This document shows, piece after piece, positions 17,670 through 25,143 of a DNA stretch of 64,000 nt. The position numbers and the translations under genes were made by a program. The stretch is from positions 1-64,000 of the forward strand of contig JBGTHQ010000010.1 in NCBI GenBank assembly GCA_041746135.1, read 5' to 3'. Each line of letters opens with the position of its first letter. Position 1 is the first letter of the stretch. This DNA is from Alg239-R122 sp041746135 (GTDB taxonomy: Bacteria; Pseudomonadota; Alphaproteobacteria; Sphingomonadales; Sphingomonadaceae). Under the pieces are notes generated by a model. The model saw nothing but the letters and a program-made list of their open reading frames with translations. It made no database searches and was not told the origin of the DNA.

Positions 17670-18628
17670 GCCAGACTCGGATACAAAGCCTTACAAGCCA
17701 CCAGCAATTCCTTTACCGCGTCGACCGACACGTCGAAATTGCCCTGCGCTTCTTCGCTCAATTCGATTTCTATGATCTTCTCAACGCCGCCTTTGCCGAT
17801 AATGCACGGTACGCCGACATAGAGATCGTTGACTCCATATTGGCCGGTCAGGTGCGCAGCGGCGGGGAGAACGCGGCGTTTGTCTTTCAAATAGCTTTCC
17901 GCCATCATGATCGCGCTGGTTGCCGGGGCGTAAAAGGCAGAGCCGTTGCCGAGCAGACCAACAATCTCGCCGCCGCCGCCGCGGGTGCGCTTGACGATGG
18001 CGTCGATATTTTCCTGTGTCGTCCAGCCCATTTTGATAAGGTCGGGAATGGGGATGCCCGCAACGGTCGAATAGGCGGGGACGGGAACCATCGTATCGCC
18101 ATGTCCGCCCAGAACGAATGCCGTGACGTCTTCGACCGACACATTGAATTCCTCGGCAAGGAAGTGGCGGAAACGCGCGCTGTCGAGCACGCCAGCCATG
18201 CCGACAACCATGTTATGCGGCAGGCCGGAAAATTCGCGCAAGGCCCAAACCAGAGCATCAAGCGGGTTGGTGATGCAGATGACAAATGCGTCGGGCGCAT
18301 TAGCTTTAATGCCTTCGCCGACAGCTTTCATGACTTTCAGGTTGATGCCGAGCAAATCGTCGCGGCTCATGCCGGCTTTACGCGGCACACCCGCAGTGAC
18401 GATGATGACATCCGCGCCCGCGATATCCTTATAATCGCTGGTGCCTTTCAGATTGCTGTCGAAACCGTCAACCGGCCCGGCCTGCGACAAATCGAGCGCC
18501 TTGCCCGCCGGCATCCCTTCGGCAATATCGAACAGCACGACATCTCCAAGCTCACGTGATGCAGCCAGATGCGCGAGTGTTCCGCCGATCATCCCCGCGC
18601 CGATCAGCGCGATTTTGTTGCGTGCCAT
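17666..18628 (-). CDS. mdh: Malate dehydrogenase (LDH-like type)
   Basis: A 320-residue NAD-dependent enzyme oxidising malate to oxaloacetate. The Rossmann motif GAGMIGG is at residues 10-16. Substrate-binding R83 and R89 lie in VPRKAGMSRDD, and the D149/R152 pair and the proton-relay H176 in GGHGDTM are in place. Arg at position 83 rather than Gln marks malate rather than lactate specificity. It heads the minus-strand operon mdh-unknown-sucD-sucA-odhB-lpdA. The upstream 343-base region must hold the main promoter. Confidence 0.97.
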   Translation of the reverse strand: MARNKIALIGAGMIGGTLAHLAASRELGDVVLFDIAEGMPAGKALDLSQAGPVDGFDSNLKGTSDYKDIAGADVIIVTAGVPRKAGMSRDDLLGINLKVMKAVGEGIKANAPDAFVICITNPLDALVWALREFSGLPHNMVVGMAGVLDSARFRHFLAEEFNVSVEDVTAFVLGGHGDTMVPVPAYSTVAGIPIPDLIKMGWTTQENIDAIVKRTRGGGGEIVGLLGNGSAFYAPATSAIMMAESYLKDKRRVLPAAAHLTGQYGVNDLYVGVPCIIGKGGVEKIIEIELSEEAQGNFDVSVDAVKELLVACKALYPSLA

Positions 18629-18971
18629 GAAATATTGCCTTTCGTTACCGTTTTATAAGTGGAAGATGGGGATTAAGAGACTCGCGGAAACATTTTGCTC
18701 TTTATCAATCCTTGTGCGGATATGCCGCGTGTTGGACCGAAACAATCGGCCTTTTAAGAAATAAATGCTGGATTATCCGTACGTCAAATCCGGTATGCTA
18801 TGGGTTAAGCGTTTCCGTTTAAAATTTCAACCTTCAAAAGGCATGTTTTCTGCGTATTTATGATAATGATTTGCAATATAATTTATGCATTTGTTGTTTT
18901 TATTTTTTCGCGAATTTAGCGACAACATTAATACCCTTTAATATTAACTTTCCGATGTTACAGGTGTTTAT
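18629..18971. other. Divergent intergenic region between mdh and the deacetylase-like gene
   Basis: No gene is seen. The part nearest the plus-strand gene is strongly AT-rich and contains a TATAAT hexamer at 18877-18882 that could be a -10 element, but no good -35 lies 17 bases upstream. The mdh promoter was not located. Confidence 0.4.
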
Positions 18972-20006
18972 ATGGCCACCCGGGTTCTCATCACCGTCGA
19001 TACCGAACTATCGCTGGCACAGCACCAGCAAGGGGTATCTGCCGCCGAAAATCTGCAAAGCTCGATATTCGGAATATGCGATGATGGCGCCTATGGTATC
19101 GGGTATCAAATGGACCGGCTCGATGCGCATGGCCTGAAAGCGGTATTTTTCGTCGATCCGATGCCGGCTCTCGCCTACGGAAATTCAGTGCTGCAACAGA
19201 TTGTGAAACCGATCCTGTCGCGCGGGCATGACGTGCAATTGCACATCCATACCGAATGGCTGGACTTTATCGCGCCGCAACCGGTTGGCGATTTGCGCGG
19301 GCGCAATATTGGCGATTTCCCTTACCAGGCGCAGGTGACGTTGCTGTCTCTCGCCCGCAAACTGCTAACGGATGCGGGGGCTCCGGAGCCGGTAGCGTTT
19401 CGCGCGGGCAATTACGGGGCCAATGACGATACCGTGCGGGCGCTTGCCCAAATCGGCATGCATTATGACAGCAGTTTCAACCCGGCCTATCTATCGGAAG
19501 GTTGCAACATCAACTTTCCAGAAGAAAATACAGGTCCTGCCGAATATAAAGGCATCATCATGCTGCCTGTCGGCGGAATATACGAAAGCGACTATTCGAT
19601 CCGGCATGCGCAGATATGCGCGATATCTTCACAGGAAATGGCCGCGGCACTGGCGCATGCTGTAACCAAAAAAATGCCTGTTTTCAATATTGTGACGCAC
19701 AGTTTCGAACTGTTGAACCGCAAAAGAACGCGACCGAATAAAATGATCGTGCGACGCTTCGAAAAGATGTGCGAACTTATTTCCGCGCATGAGAAAGTAA
19801 CGGCCGTCACATTTCAGAATTCGGGTCAGGATTTGCCACCAGTGGCGGACAGGGGGGATGCACCCCGGCTTGCGCCCAATGCCGTTCGTGCCCTGCTGCG
19901 CCGCTTGCAGCAGATTTTCGGCCATTTGGCTTATGAAGATCTCACGCCGGATCTTCGGCAGAGCCGTGACCAAGAGCCAGATACGCGTCGGACTGCATCT
20001 CGATAA
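18972..20006 (+). CDS. Polysaccharide deacetylase-like (NodB-fold) protein
   Basis: A 344-residue cytoplasmic protein (no signal peptide) with NodB-fold hallmarks: the metal-binding aspartate D10 in ITVDTE, H91 and H93 in QLHIHTEW, and FRAGNYG around residue 145. The usual DD pair is DT here, and the second motif is HxHxEW, as in a subgroup often found with glycan-biosynthesis genes. It would remove N- or O-acyl groups from a sugar; the substrate is unknown. No glycosyltransferases are nearby. Its last 65 bases overlap the 3' end of zapE on the other strand. Confidence 0.82.
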   Translation: MATRVLITVDTELSLAQHQQGVSAAENLQSSIFGICDDGAYGIGYQMDRLDAHGLKAVFFVDPMPALAYGNSVLQQIVKPILSRGHDVQLHIHTEWLDFIAPQPVGDLRGRNIGDFPYQAQVTLLSLARKLLTDAGAPEPVAFRAGNYGANDDTVRALAQIGMHYDSSFNPAYLSEGCNINFPEENTGPAEYKGIIMLPVGGIYESDYSIRHAQICAISSQEMAAALAHAVTKKMPVFNIVTHSFELLNRKRTRPNKMIVRRFEKMCELISAHEKVTAVTFQNSGQDLPPVADRGDAPRLAPNAVRALLRRLQQIFGHLAYEDLTPDLRQSRDQEPDTRRTASR

Positions 20007-21066
20007 GGCGCGATATCGTGCGCTCGAATTCGAAACGCCCGTCGCCCTTCACATAAAGATTGGCCGGTTCCGCATCCGCCGCCGCGAGCAGTTTGACGCG
20101 GTGTTCGTACAGAGCGTCGATCAATGTAACGAACCGCGCCGCTTCATTGCGATTTTCAGGCGACAGCACTGGAATGCCGACAATGATGACGGTATGGAAC
20201 CGCCGGGCGATCGCCAGATAGTCTGCGGCGCCGCGCGCTTCGGCGCACAGCCGCTTGAAGGAAAATACCGCCACGCCTTTAAGTGCGCGCGGCACGTGCA
20301 AACTGCGCGCGCCGCTTATGCCCAGTTCCATCGAAGGAACGTGCGCACGGTCTTCGGGCGGATAGTCGGTAAGCCGGAAAAATGCGGCACTGAGCGCGCG
20401 GGTGGCGGCATCACCATTGGGCACCAGCCAGGTGTCGTTGCCCGACAGCCGTTCCAGCCGGTAATCGGTCGGACCGTTGAGCAACATGATGTGCATGCGT
20501 TGCTTTATAAGGTCGATAAAAGGCAGGAAATGTTCGCGGTTCAGGCCGTCCTTGTACAAATCGTTGGGGGGGCGGTTCGAGGTGGCAACGAGGGTGACGC
20601 CCAATTCGAGCAATGCCGTGAACAGCCGTGACATGATCATCGCGTCGGCGCTGTTGTTCACCACCATTTCATCGAATGCGAGCAATCGCAGCTCGGCCGC
20701 TATTGCCGTCGCTACAGGAGCGATCGGGTCTCCGGTCTCGCTTTGCCGCTCGGTCCGGATACGTGCATGGATTTCGAGCATGAATTCATGAAAATGCACG
20801 CGTCTTTTGCGGCTGATTTTCAGCTGGTCATAGAACAGGTCCATCAGCATGGACTTGCCGCGCCCGACCCCGCCCCACATATATATGCCGCGCGGTGCAT
20901 CGGGCTTGCTGCCAAAAATCCGCCACAAGACACTGCCGCGCGGCGGAGAGGCTTCGAGTTCCTGCTGCAATCCATTCAGCGCAATAGCAGCGGTGCGCTG
21001 CGCGTCATCTGGTCTGAGCTCGCCATCTGCGACGAGCTGGTCGTAACGGGCAATAACGGAAGGCAC
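19942..21066 (-). CDS. zapE: Cell division ATPase ZapE (AFG1 family)
   Basis: A 374-residue AAA+-like ATPase. The Walker A GGVGRGKS is at residues 65-72 and the Walker B LLAFDEMVV near 135-143. FTALLELGVTLVATSNRPP matches sensor 1, and the C-terminal SRLIEMQSDAYL is typical. ZapE acts at the constricting Z-ring, and the mitochondrial homologue AFG1/LACE1 assists respiratory-complex turnover. Placement beside sdhB and close to mdh is common in alphaproteobacteria. The stop region overlaps the convergent deacetylase gene by 65 bases. Its ATG follows the thioesterase stop with no gap. Confidence 0.94.
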   Translation of the reverse strand: MPSVIARYDQLVADGELRPDDAQRTAAIALNGLQQELEASPPRGSVLWRIFGSKPDAPRGIYMWGGVGRGKSMLMDLFYDQLKISRKRRVHFHEFMLEIHARIRTERQSETGDPIAPVATAIAAELRLLAFDEMVVNNSADAMIMSRLFTALLELGVTLVATSNRPPNDLYKDGLNREHFLPFIDLIKQRMHIMLLNGPTDYRLERLSGNDTWLVPNGDAATRALSAAFFRLTDYPPEDRAHVPSMELGISGARSLHVPRALKGVAVFSFKRLCAEARGAADYLAIARRFHTVIIVGIPVLSPENRNEAARFVTLIDALYEHRVKLLAAADAEPANLYVKGDGRFEFERTISRLIEMQSDAYLALGHGSAEDPA

Positions 21067-21543
21067 CTAGCTGCGCGGCCCCGGCGTTTTGCGGATCGTA
21101 CCGGAAAAGGCAGCGATTTTCGTGCTCGCCTGAACCAGTAAGCCGCGCAGGAAAAGCAATCGCCCCGTTTCGTGCAGGATCTCGACTTCCGCATCCAGCG
21201 GTTCGCCCAAGCGGCCCGCGCCGATAAACTGCGTATCGAGATTCAGCGTCACGCCGGGTCCGTGCCGCAGGGAACCGTGCATCCGCGCGGCGACGAACAG
21301 CGCGATGTCGATCTGCGTCAGCATCGCGCCGCTATGGACATTATCGCCGATATTTCCCTGCAAACGCCCCGGTTCGGTCCGCACAACCGTAATACCATCG
21401 CCGCGCAGCCTGGCCCACATCGGACCTAGAGTGCTGTTGTATCGATCGGTTTCGTGCAATGCCCAGCTCAGCCATCCTAGATGGTCCGGATCCGGTTTGT
21501 GATTAAAGACGTCATCGTCTTGCAGGGTGTCGGGCATGTTCAT
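21067..21543 (-). CDS. PaaI-family hotdog-fold thioesterase
   Basis: A 158-residue protein with the PaaI-type hotdog motif NVHSGAMLTQIDIALFVAA (residues about 68-87), where the aspartate is the usual catalytic acid of the family, and a following strand GVTLNLDTQFIGAGR. Such enzymes hydrolyse acyl-CoA thioesters; the substrate cannot be predicted. It lies 21 bases after sdhB and abuts zapE, forming an sdhB-thioesterase-zapE operon. Confidence 0.85.
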   Translation of the reverse strand: MNMPDTLQDDDVFNHKPDPDHLGWLSWALHETDRYNSTLGPMWARLRGDGITVVRTEPGRLQGNIGDNVHSGAMLTQIDIALFVAARMHGSLRHGPGVTLNLDTQFIGAGRLGEPLDAEVEILHETGRLLFLRGLLVQASTKIAAFSGTIRKTPGPRS

Positions 21544-21564
21544 GATAGGGACCGTATGGCCAGA

Positions 21565-22350
21565 TCAGATATGCCGTTCGGCCACCATTTTCTTGATTTC
21601 TGCAATCGCCTTGGCCGGGTTCAGTCCTTTGGGACAAACATTGGCACAGTTCATGATGGTATGGCAGCGATAGAGGCGGAAGGGGTCTTCCAGCTCGTCC
21701 AGTCGCTCGCCGGTCATCTCGTCGCGGCTGTCGGCCAGCCAGCGATAGGCTTGTAGCAAGATGGCGGGGCCCAGAAACTTGTCGCTATTCCACCAATAGC
21801 TGGGACAGGCGGTCGAGCAACAAGCGCACAATATACACTCGTAAAGCCCGTCAAGTTTTTCGCGCTGCTCAGGGCTTTGCAAACGTTCCTTACCCGAAGG
21901 TTCGGGTGTCACGGTTTGCAGCCACGGTTTGATCGATGCGTATTGCGCGTAGAAATGCGTAAAGTCGGGCACCAGGTCCTTGATCACATCCATATGCGGC
22001 AGCGGCGTGATGCGCACGTCGCCCTTGCAATCTTCGATGGCCGTGGTGCAGGCAAGACCGTTCTTGCCGTTGATGTTCATCGAGCATGAACCGCATATAC
22101 CCTCGCGGCACGAACGGCGAAACGTCAGTGACGCGTCCTGTTCGCTTTTCATCTTGATCAGCGCATCCAGCACCATCGGCCCACAGGTTTCGGTATCGAT
22201 TTCGAATGTGTCGTACCGTGGATTTTGGCCGCTATCGGGATCGTAGCGATAGACTTTGAAATTCCGGGTCTTTTGTGCGGCTGCGGCAGCTTTGTGCGCC
22301 GTGCCCTTGCTGCTGATCTTGCTGTTCTTGGGCAGTGTGAAAGTCGCCAT
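21565..22350 (-). CDS. sdhB: Succinate dehydrogenase iron-sulfur subunit
   Basis: A 261-residue subunit of respiratory complex II carrying three clusters: [2Fe-2S] ligands in CREGICGSC plus a later Cys in GLAC, and [4Fe-4S]/[3Fe-4S] ligands in CILCACCSTAC and CHTIMNCANVC. It relays electrons from SdhA flavin to quinone. The first 25 residues are a basic, Ala/Lys-rich extension common in this group. The companion sdhC, sdhD and sdhA genes are not upstream in this window, so sdhB is detached from them or they lie elsewhere. Confidence 0.96.
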   Translation of the reverse strand: MATFTLPKNSKISSKGTAHKAAAAAQKTRNFKVYRYDPDSGQNPRYDTFEIDTETCGPMVLDALIKMKSEQDASLTFRRSCREGICGSCSMNINGKNGLACTTAIEDCKGDVRITPLPHMDVIKDLVPDFTHFYAQYASIKPWLQTVTPEPSGKERLQSPEQREKLDGLYECILCACCSTACPSYWWNSDKFLGPAILLQAYRWLADSRDEMTGERLDELEDPFRLYRCHTIMNCANVCPKGLNPAKAIAEIKKMVAERHI

Positions 22351-22453
22351 ATCTAATCCCGTTATTTCTGTCTTTCCATCGGATAGCTTGTATCCGCGGC
22401 AATCTCAATCGCTCACATGATATTTTTATATCGCAGGACTTGCACGATTTGCA

Positions 22454-23467
22454 TCATTGCGGGTGGAGCAATCCGTTGGAACGCAAGGCTTCAGCCACGA
22501 TGGTTTCGATCAACTGTTCCTGCGACCACCCCGCTCTCGATGCGGAGCGTCCGAACACTTTCTGCGACCACAAGTTGCAATTGAGATTGAGCTCGAGGAA
22601 ATTGAGCTCGCCCTTGTCCTCGTCCAGCCGGAATTCATAGCGGCCATAATCAAACGGCACAAATTCCCTAGCAAGATTGCGCGTGTGCATTGCGATTTCG
22701 TCCTGAAAGGGTGAACCCTCGAAATCGATCAGCTGGTATTTCTGAGCGCGCTCCACCAGATCGCGTTTCTCGTAATAGGTACGCAAATGTGCCGGGTCGA
22801 CCTGTTCGAACAGCATCATCGGCATGATAACAGGCTGGCTGTCGATGGTGATGACGGGAACCTCGACGTCGCTGCCGGTCAGAAACGGCTCGACAATCGC
22901 GTCATGGCCTTCGCCGTGAATATTAGCGACGGCCTTTTCCACGCCTGTCCAGTCACTCGCATCCTGGACACCCCAACTGGCGGAGGAAGCGTTGGGCTTG
23001 ATAACCATTCGCTCCGCCATGGGGCAGTCTTTTTCCATAACAGGCGCGCCGCGGCGATAAATTGCCCAGTCGGCGGTGGGAAGCCCGCGCCGCCGGGCCA
23101 CGACTTTGGACAGATGCTTGTCGTCGGACAATCCGCGAAGGATCGGGCTGGCACCCAGAAATGGCAGGCCGGCGCGATTGCACAACAGCGGTATCATCAT
23201 CTCGCTGTTCACGAAACCGCCCCTGTTAAGCAATGGGAAAACGAAATCCGCCTCGGGATTATCAAACAGGGCTTCATAGCGGTTCTCGACCACAAGATTG
23301 TCGAACAAACCCGCCAATATGGTCCGAACTTCGTGATGATAGACCGCGTGATTGCCATCCTGAGCATGCAAGCTGCCGTCACCTTTGGCATGTTTCGCCA
23401 TGAAAAGCAGGCGCAGGTTCTCGCGCAAGTGACTGGTGAGTGTGAGTGGTTGCAACGCTGTCGCCAA
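22454..23467 (-). CDS. ATP-grasp ligase resembling D-alanine-D-alanine ligase
   Basis: A 337-residue ATP-grasp protein. The N-terminal pre-ATP domain has DFVFPLLNRGGF and AGLPFLGASPILRGLSDDKH, which parallel the Ddl segment where the serial capture of small ligands occurs. MVIKPNASSASWGV corresponds to the phosphate-binding loop, and the end has FEL-type metal ligands (NFLELNLNCN). It would join a carboxylate to an amine or thiol at the cost of ATP. It is shorter in places and diverged from true Ddl. No peptidoglycan genes adjoin it, so a Ddl role is unlikely. It is transcribed divergently, 157 bases from the PLP enzyme, suggesting a shared pathway. Confidence 0.8.
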   Translation of the reverse strand: MATALQPLTLTSHLRENLRLLFMAKHAKGDGSLHAQDGNHAVYHHEVRTILAGLFDNLVVENRYEALFDNPEADFVFPLLNRGGFVNSEMMIPLLCNRAGLPFLGASPILRGLSDDKHLSKVVARRRGLPTADWAIYRRGAPVMEKDCPMAERMVIKPNASSASWGVQDASDWTGVEKAVANIHGEGHDAIVEPFLTGSDVEVPVITIDSQPVIMPMMLFEQVDPAHLRTYYEKRDLVERAQKYQLIDFEGSPFQDEIAMHTRNLAREFVPFDYGRYEFRLDEDKGELNFLELNLNCNLWSQKVFGRSASRAGWSQEQLIETIVAEALRSNGLLHPQ

Positions 23468-23624
23468 TGTTCGAAATCCTTATTCTGGCCGGCTCTTTTA
23501 TCCGGTACAGACTATCTCTATTGCCGCACTCATAGACCAAATAACGAATTTATCAATTTGCCTTTTACTGCGGAAACATATTACGCGGTCAAAGGGCGGC
23601 GAACGACAAAAGTAAAGGCGGGTA

Positions 23625-25082
23625 ATGCAAGCAGATCAACTGAGCGACTGGCTAACGGCTGGCGGCGATGCCCGGATCGTTGTCGATCCGCGGACCGGCG
23701 TCAACAAATATCATGCCAGTCCTTATCCGCGCGACACGGTGACCTACGCCTCCTCGACCGCCAACGATATCAGCGTGGACGCTTTTGCACATCTGCTGAA
23801 ATTTGCTGAGGAACAAGGTGTTGGAAACCTGTCCGATCACAATCATTATGTCGGCCACCTTGAAAATCTGCGCGCGCGCATTCGTTTCGCCTATGCGATG
23901 GCTCCGCATCATGACATCGTTTTTGCCCCGTCTGGCACGGATCTGGAATATGTTGCGATCCTGGCTTGCAATGCGCGTGCCGGCAAAGGCGTGCACAATA
24001 TCCTGCTGGGCGCGGATGAAGTTGGCAGCGGATGCATCCACAGCGCCAACGGCGCATATTTCGCCAGTGAAACCGCCTTGGGTAAAAAAAGCATCGCGGG
24101 CCAGCCCGTGGAGGGATTGGGAATTGTCACGCTCCGCGAAATGCCCGTTCGCGATGCGCGGGGTATTGCATATGACAGCGCCGCAATTACCCGTTCAATA
24201 CGGTCGGAAATCGGCACCGCGCTTGCACGGGACAAACATCCTCTGGTGCATATCGTGCACGGTTCGAAAACCGGCCTCATTCTGCCAAACCTAAACGATA
24301 TCGACGCGCTGATTGCGCAATATGGGGAGATGGTCAGTTTTGTCGTCGACGCCTGTCAGGCGCGTATCACGAGCGATGCCATAGCAGAATATCTTTCTCG
24401 CGGCGCCATCATATTACTGACGGGTTCGAAATTCATGGGCGGACCTCCCTTTGCCGGCTTTGCCATTATTCCCCCTTCTGCAAGGACTGGATCGGGCAGG
24501 ATTGGCAACGGTTTGGCCCGGATTTTTCGCGGTGCGGAATTCCCTGCAAACTGGCCGGGGCAGCATATTTTGCAGGCTGAGGGCAATGCGGGCCTTTGCC
24601 TGAGGCTGGAAGCGGCCGTTTTTGAGCTGGAGCGTTTTCAGGCGCTGGATATTAGAGACGTGTCCGATATCATCCAGAAGTTTCACGATGCCGCAGATGG
24701 GCTGGTGACCGGAATGGGCGGCAGCAAAATCCGCAGCTATGCTCCCGGCGCGCAAGGGGAGGCCGACAGCCATCCTATCGAGATGCGGACACTCGTGACC
24801 ATAGACTTGGGTGGTGATTTGCGCGACGATATCGATTTTGCGCGAGCAACCGAAATCCAGATAGACATGATGAATGATGACGTTCGGTTGGGTCAGCCGG
24901 TACGCTGCACTATGATGGGGAAGGATTGCGAGCGGAAAATCCACCGCGGAACGCTTCGCGTTGGCATTTCCATGCCGCAGATCGTAAAGCTTGCGAACAT
25001 GCCCAAAGCGCAGGTCTCAGCCAGTCTTGAGCAACACATGACACGAATGCTTTCGGCCTACCGCCGCGCCCTGTCCCGATAG
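23625..25082 (+). CDS. Fold-type I PLP-dependent enzyme, class V aminotransferase-like
   Basis: A 485-residue protein of unassigned function. Phosphate-binding APSGTD is at residues 101-106. VVDACQ gives D242 (contacts the pyridine nitrogen) and Q245. LLTGSKFMGG places the Schiff-base lysine at K269. This arrangement is that of class V enzymes such as cysteine desulfurases and kynureninase, but the usual His after the Asp region and the NifS cysteine loop are not evident. Candidate reactions include amino transfer, lyase or desulfurase chemistry. It has a clear AAAGGCGGG ribosome-binding site, ends at a strong terminator and is divergent from the ATP-grasp gene. Confidence 0.78.
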   Translation: MQADQLSDWLTAGGDARIVVDPRTGVNKYHASPYPRDTVTYASSTANDISVDAFAHLLKFAEEQGVGNLSDHNHYVGHLENLRARIRFAYAMAPHHDIVFAPSGTDLEYVAILACNARAGKGVHNILLGADEVGSGCIHSANGAYFASETALGKKSIAGQPVEGLGIVTLREMPVRDARGIAYDSAAITRSIRSEIGTALARDKHPLVHIVHGSKTGLILPNLNDIDALIAQYGEMVSFVVDACQARITSDAIAEYLSRGAIILLTGSKFMGGPPFAGFAIIPPSARTGSGRIGNGLARIFRGAEFPANWPGQHILQAEGNAGLCLRLEAAVFELERFQALDIRDVSDIIQKFHDAADGLVTGMGGSKIRSYAPGAQGEADSHPIEMRTLVTIDLGGDLRDDIDFARATEIQIDMMNDDVRLGQPVRCTMMGKDCERKIHRGTLRVGISMPQIVKLANMPKAQVSASLEQHMTRMLSAYRRALSR

Positions 25083-25096
25083 CCCTGGGAATGCAA

Positions 25097-25127
25097 AAAA
25101 CCCGGCCCGATAAATGGGCCGGGTTTT
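25097..25127. terminator. Bidirectional terminator between the PLP-enzyme gene and rne
   Basis: A perfect 12-bp stem, AAAACCCGGCCC at 25097-25108 with GGGCCGGGTTTT at 25116-25127, and a seven-base loop. The A run on the left and T run on the right let it stop transcription from both convergent genes. Confidence 0.95.
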
Positions 25128-25143
25128 ACAAAATCCTGTTGGA

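Noticed and set aside
22454..23467. Naming the ATP-grasp protein D-alanine-D-alanine ligase
   Set aside because: Motifs are only loosely Ddl-like and there are no mur, fts or ddl neighbours; it is left as an ATP-grasp ligase of unknown substrate.
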